Assembly: GCA_041650795.1 (NCBI GenBank)
Contig: JBAZKK010000024.1
Span: 1-16,596 of the forward strand
Direction of reading: 5' to 3'
Source: JBAZKK01 sp041650795
GTDB taxonomy: Bacteria > Omnitrophota > Gorgyraeia > Gygaellales > Profunditerraquicolaceae
Length of the DNA: 16,596 nucleotides
Shown here: positions 13,864 through 16,596 of the stretch, one piece after another
Position numbering within the stretch: position 1 is the first letter of the stretch
Layout: each line of letters begins with the position of its first letter
Notes under the pieces: model-generated
What the model was told of the DNA's origin: nothing
Databases searched by the model: none
Seen by the model: the letters and a program-made list of their open reading frames with translations, nothing else
Made by a program: the position numbers and the translations under genes

Positions 13864-14772
13864 TTAAAGATCAACGATCTTTGCTAAATTATTCCCCATG
13901 ATATTATCTTTATCCTGTTGCGGTATTTCAAGAGTATTTACAGCGCTGATGCCGGCGGCAACATCCTTCTTTGCCGGCCAGTCGCTGCCCCAAAGAAGAT
14001 GGCTTGCGCCAAAAAAGGAAACTGCGATATCTATATTGGCCTTATTGCGGTCTCCACCGGTGTCCACGTAAATCTTCCTTAAAATTTCGCTCGGATTTGC
14101 GCCCAGGTCTTTGACAAAATTCATCCCGCGCAGCATCTGATAAGTTGCGTCAAAACGATTCTCCAGAAAAGGCATTGCCCCGCCGAAATACCCAAAAACA
14201 AGAATGGCCCCTAGTTCCCTGAGCGCCCCGGACATCAAAAGCTTGCCGATGCAAATAGCGGTATCAAAAATATACTCTATGACAGGGGTCAAAAGCGGGT
14301 CTTTTACCCGCTCGACTCCGATTGGCCCCATAATCTGAGAATGCACAAATATAGGAATGTTCTTGCGCTGGGATTCCTTAAAAAGGGCGAGGAAGCGGCT
14401 ATCGTCAAGATACATCCCCTCATAACTCGTAGCCAAAGAAACAGCCTTAAACCCCAGCTCCTCCCTGCAGCGCCTTAATTCATCCAACATCTCCCGAGAG
14501 CCATCAACCGGCAGGACCGCTGCGCCGATAAATTTATCCGGATAACGCTTGAGAATCTTAGCTACGTTATCGTTAAAGATGCGCGCCGTCTCTTCTGCTC
14601 CCCCTAATTTCAGGTGGGCGTCAGAGGTAGGGTAACTCAGCACTGCCTTGTCAATGCCCGAAGCCCGCATCATTTCAACCTGGGCCTCGATATCGCCCCA
14701 GCCCTTATGGAAAAAGTGGGCGTTATTTATTATTTCTTCGGGCAGCCAATGGCTGTGGCTGTCAATAATCAT
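13864..14772 (-). CDS. amidohydrolase-2 family (ACMSD-like) metal-dependent hydrolase or decarboxylase
   Basis: TIM-barrel protein of 302 residues. Metal ligand candidates are His6 and His8 in DSHSHW, His144 in IFVHSQ and Asp264 in GSDWP. These correspond to the zinc ligands His9, His11, His177 and Asp294 of aminocarboxymuconate semialdehyde decarboxylase. The conserved catalytic His of the HxGG segment (His228 in that enzyme) is replaced by Tyr195 in FGYFGGAMPF. The fold and metal site are therefore kept, but the chemistry may differ or be lost. The start ATG overlaps the stop of the preceding small gene by 4 bp. It ends the transporter-SDR cluster. Substrate unknown; family assignment firm. 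Confidence 0.85.
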   Translation of the reverse strand: MIIDSHSHWLPEEIINNAHFFHKGWGDIEAQVEMMRASGIDKAVLSYPTSDAHLKLGGAEETARIFNDNVAKILKRYPDKFIGAAVLPVDGSREMLDELRRCREELGFKAVSLATSYEGMYLDDSRFLALFKESQRKNIPIFVHSQIMGPIGVERVKDPLLTPVIEYIFDTAICIGKLLMSGALRELGAILVFGYFGGAMPFLENRFDATYQMLRGMNFVKDLGANPSEILRKIYVDTGGDRNKANIDIAVSFFGASHLLWGSDWPAKKDVAAGISAVNTLEIPQQDKDNIMGNNLAKIVDL

Positions 14773-15185
14773 TTTTCCTGCGCGGCAGTCATGATACGCC
14801 GGCCCATCTCTTCTTCATAGAGCTTTTTGATTTCCTTCAGGGCCTTATCCCCCAGCTCTTTCCTGATAATGCTCTCTATGGCATTTAGTTTGATATCCAA
14901 GAAGATAAACTCCGGGTTTATCTTCTTGCCTTCGTATTTAAGTTTGAGGCAGGCCTCTTCTTTCTCCATGGCATACTTACGATAGTCGTTGAGGAATTTA
15001 TCGAGCGCCTCTTTCTCGTTCGGAAGATAGGTATCTTCTAATTCTTTTTCCATCTCCTTAAGCAGCGCCTCGTCGACCTCAAACTGCGTAAATTTGCGTT
15101 CATAGCGGTCAAATGCTTCTTTGGTTGTTTTATACAGCCAGATAAGGTAGCGTTTTTTCAAATTCAGGAGGTCTTGTTTATCCAT
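14769..15185 (-). CDS. small charged helical protein of unknown function
   Basis: A 138-residue protein that I do not recognise. It is rich in Lys and Glu with regularly spaced Leu/Ile/Phe and should be almost wholly alpha-helical, with coiled-coil potential around 40-70 and 100-130. No signal peptide, membrane segment or cysteine pair is present. The start is supported by GAGGAA a few nt upstream of the ATG at 15185. It lies 21 bp after the SDR gene and overlaps the amidohydrolase start by 4 bp (ATGA), so it is a real member of the cluster and perhaps a partner or chaperone of one of the enzymes. Confidence 0.75.
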   Translation of the reverse strand: MDKQDLLNLKKRYLIWLYKTTKEAFDRYERKFTQFEVDEALLKEMEKELEDTYLPNEKEALDKFLNDYRKYAMEKEEACLKLKYEGKKINPEFIFLDIKLNAIESIIRKELGDKALKEIKKLYEEEMGRRIMTAAQEK

Positions 15186-15206
15186 TCTTCCTCGCTTTCC
15201 TAAAAT

Positions 15207-15980
15207 TTACTTCTCGGGATGCTGCTGTTTAAAGGGGATCACCGGCTTTGTCCAAGGGGTCTGTTGATTTATTACAGCAATCTCCAATGGGCAGACATTA
15301 GCCGGGACAGTAAGCGCAAACCTTACGGCATTTTCGATTGCCTCGGTAGTCATAAGCCTTGCGCTATCCGCGGTTACTTCTTTAAGCTTTCCGGTGAGGT
15401 CTGTATCGGTTACCCCCGGCAAAATGGAAGTTACCTTTATCCCATGGTCGCGTATCTCCCAGAACAACCCCTTGGAAAAAGCGCGCAGGCCAACCTTTAA
15501 AGAACTGTAAACTATGAAATTGCGCGGCAGGGGATCGCAGAGCGTTGAGCCGGAAACCATATTGATGATTGCCCCTGACTTAGCCTTAATCATATCGTTG
15601 ATAACCAGCCTTATGAGGCGCACATAACCTAAATAATTGGTATGGGCGAGCTTCTCAATATCCTCCAGCGGCTGCTCCTGAAAAGGATACTGGCTGGAAA
15701 CACCGGCGTTATTAATCAGGATATCCGCCTTGCCGAACTTTTCCTTATGCCTGTTTACCAAATTTTCTAAATCCAGGAGTTTCGTGACGTCGCAGGGAAC
15801 AGGCAAAACCTCTACTTTATATTTGTCGCTAATCTCTTTCGCCGTTTCCTTCAGCGGCCCTTCCTGCCTGGCTGCGATGGATAGGTTCGCTCCTAAGCCG
15901 GCTGCAACGCAGGCCAGGGCCTTGCCAATGCCGCGGCTGGCACCGGTTACGATTGCGCTTTTTCCTTTTAATTCGCTCAT
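15207..15980 (-). CDS. short-chain dehydrogenase/reductase (SDR family)
   Basis: NAD(P)-dependent oxidoreductase with a Rossmann fold, 257 residues, classical SDR size. TGASRGIG (12-19) binds the cofactor and NNAG (90-93) follows. The catalytic triad is Ser near 143-145 (INMVSGST), Tyr158 and Lys162 in YSSLK. The basic residues ARQ near 37-39 after the second strand suggest NADP(H). After Lys162 the order FSKGLFWEIRDHGIKVTSILPG is typical. A perfect AAGGAGGT lies 7 nt before the ATG at 15980. The gene follows the transporter by 13 bp. Substrate cannot be read; the cluster context suggests a small carbonyl or hydroxy compound. Confidence 0.93.
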   Translation of the reverse strand: MSELKGKSAIVTGASRGIGKALACVAAGLGANLSIAARQEGPLKETAKEISDKYKVEVLPVPCDVTKLLDLENLVNRHKEKFGKADILINNAGVSSQYPFQEQPLEDIEKLAHTNYLGYVRLIRLVINDMIKAKSGAIINMVSGSTLCDPLPRNFIVYSSLKVGLRAFSKGLFWEIRDHGIKVTSILPGVTDTDLTGKLKEVTADSARLMTTEAIENAVRFALTVPANVCPLEIAVINQQTPWTKPVIPFKQQHPEK

Positions 15981-15993
15981 CTTAAAGACCTCC

Positions 15994-16596
15994 TTACTGT
16001 TTTACCGACAGCAATTTCCTGGAAAATACCAACAGCGCTATCAAGCTTACCCCTGTCAGAATAAACCCCGGGTTGAAACTCCTGCGCAATAAAAATTCCC
16101 CCAAGGCCACGCCTATGCCCCCTGAGACAAAACGTACGCTACTGTTTAAGCTGGCTGCCTCGTTCAAAAAATCCCCCGGCAGGTCAGTAAGCATGGTAGA
16201 GAGCCCCGCGTGGTTAAATGTCCATCCCAGGCCCCAGACAATCATAACTATCGCTATTGCGTAAAGCGGGCTTTTAAATACGAGGCCCGAGACAGCCAAG
16301 GCCATCAAGGTAATGCCAAGGTCAACTGTGCGTAGCCTCCCGATTTTATCGGAGAGGTATCCGCCTGCCGCCTCTCCGAATATCCCGCTTAAACTCGTCA
16401 AGGTAATCAGCATGCTGATGGTAAACTGGGAAAAATAAAACCGCTCTGAAAAATAAACCCCCAGCCACTGCTGGATACCGTGATACAGGAGGCTGATTAA
16501 AAGTATGTAGATAAATATACCCGCTACTGCCTTATCCTTTAAGGCAGCCGGGTAATTAAACCTGAAGCTCCCCCTCTCCCGGCTGAAGCTGGGCAG
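15994..16596 (-). CDS. MFS transporter, C-terminal 200 residues (5' end outside window)
   Basis: The frame is open from the window edge to the TAA at 15994-15996, giving 200 residues and about six hydrophobic helices, the second half of a 12-helix major facilitator. The sequence begins in the charged central loop (LPSFSRERG...). The loop GGYLSDKIGRLR between the second and third helices of this half matches the MFS signature GxLaDrxGRr. Internal ATG codons, for example at 16413, are not starts because clear MFS sequence precedes them. The first half lies beyond the right edge. It is the first gene of a cluster with the SDR, the helical protein and the amidohydrolase. Import of their substrate or export of a product are both possible. 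Confidence 0.85.
   Translation of the reverse strand: MPSFSRERGSFRFNYPAALKDKAVAGIFIYILLISLLYHGIQQWLGVYFSERFYFSQFTISMLITLTSLSGIFGEAAGGYLSDKIGRLRTVDLGITLMALAVSGLVFKSPLYAIAIVMIVWGLGWTFNHAGLSTMLTDLPGDFLNEAASLNSSVRFVSGGIGVALGEFLLRRSFNPGFILTGVSLIALLVFSRKLLSVKQ

Overview
The window is a bacterial chromosome segment of about 16.6 kb with roughly balanced base composition. Every protein gene lies on the minus strand, and only one tRNA lies on the plus strand. Gene content (radical-SAM, salvage and core translation genes), tight ATGA-coupled gene clusters and families of GGGAC-type palindromes remind me of uncultured Candidatus Omnitrophota (OP3) or similar lineages. That assignment is an inference and was not tested.

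Layout from left to right. (1) 1-2258: nfo (endonuclease IV) and leuS (cut by the window edge), translationally coupled. (2) 2259-2716: a terminator, tRNA-Ala(GGC) on minus and tRNA-Leu(CAA) on plus arranged divergently, then a 74-bp imperfect palindrome that runs into the last codons of rlmN. (3) 2691-7063: rlmN and, upstream of it, a 1081-codon gene. This gene joins an N-terminal membrane segment, about 220 residues of coiled coil and a Pro/Glu/Ala-rich linker to a complete elongation factor G, and a good sigma70-like promoter precedes it. (4) 7103-12800: a five-gene cluster encoding nucleoside phosphorylase, MtnA-like sugar-phosphate isomerase, class II aldolase fused to an SCP2 domain, aldehyde dehydrogenase and AMP-forming acyl-CoA ligase. 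The first four are adjacent or overlap by 4 bp. In order, these are the enzymes needed for a DHAP-shunt type salvage of 5'-deoxyadenosine or methylthioadenosine, extended to an acyl-CoA. A second palindrome of the same family sits between the last two genes. (5) 12801-13862: a hairpin-rich spacer, an AT-rich anchored protein gene of unknown function with a TTG start, and a roughly 228-bp element with imperfect terminal inverted repeats. (6) 13864-16596: a coupled cluster encoding an MFS transporter (cut by the window edge), a short-chain dehydrogenase, a small helical protein and an amidohydrolase that has lost a conserved active-site His.

The strongest candidates for something new are the membrane-anchored coiled-coil/EF-G fusion and the five-step nucleoside salvage operon with its aldolase-SCP2 fusion. 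No transposase, CRISPR array, rRNA or phage gene was seen.
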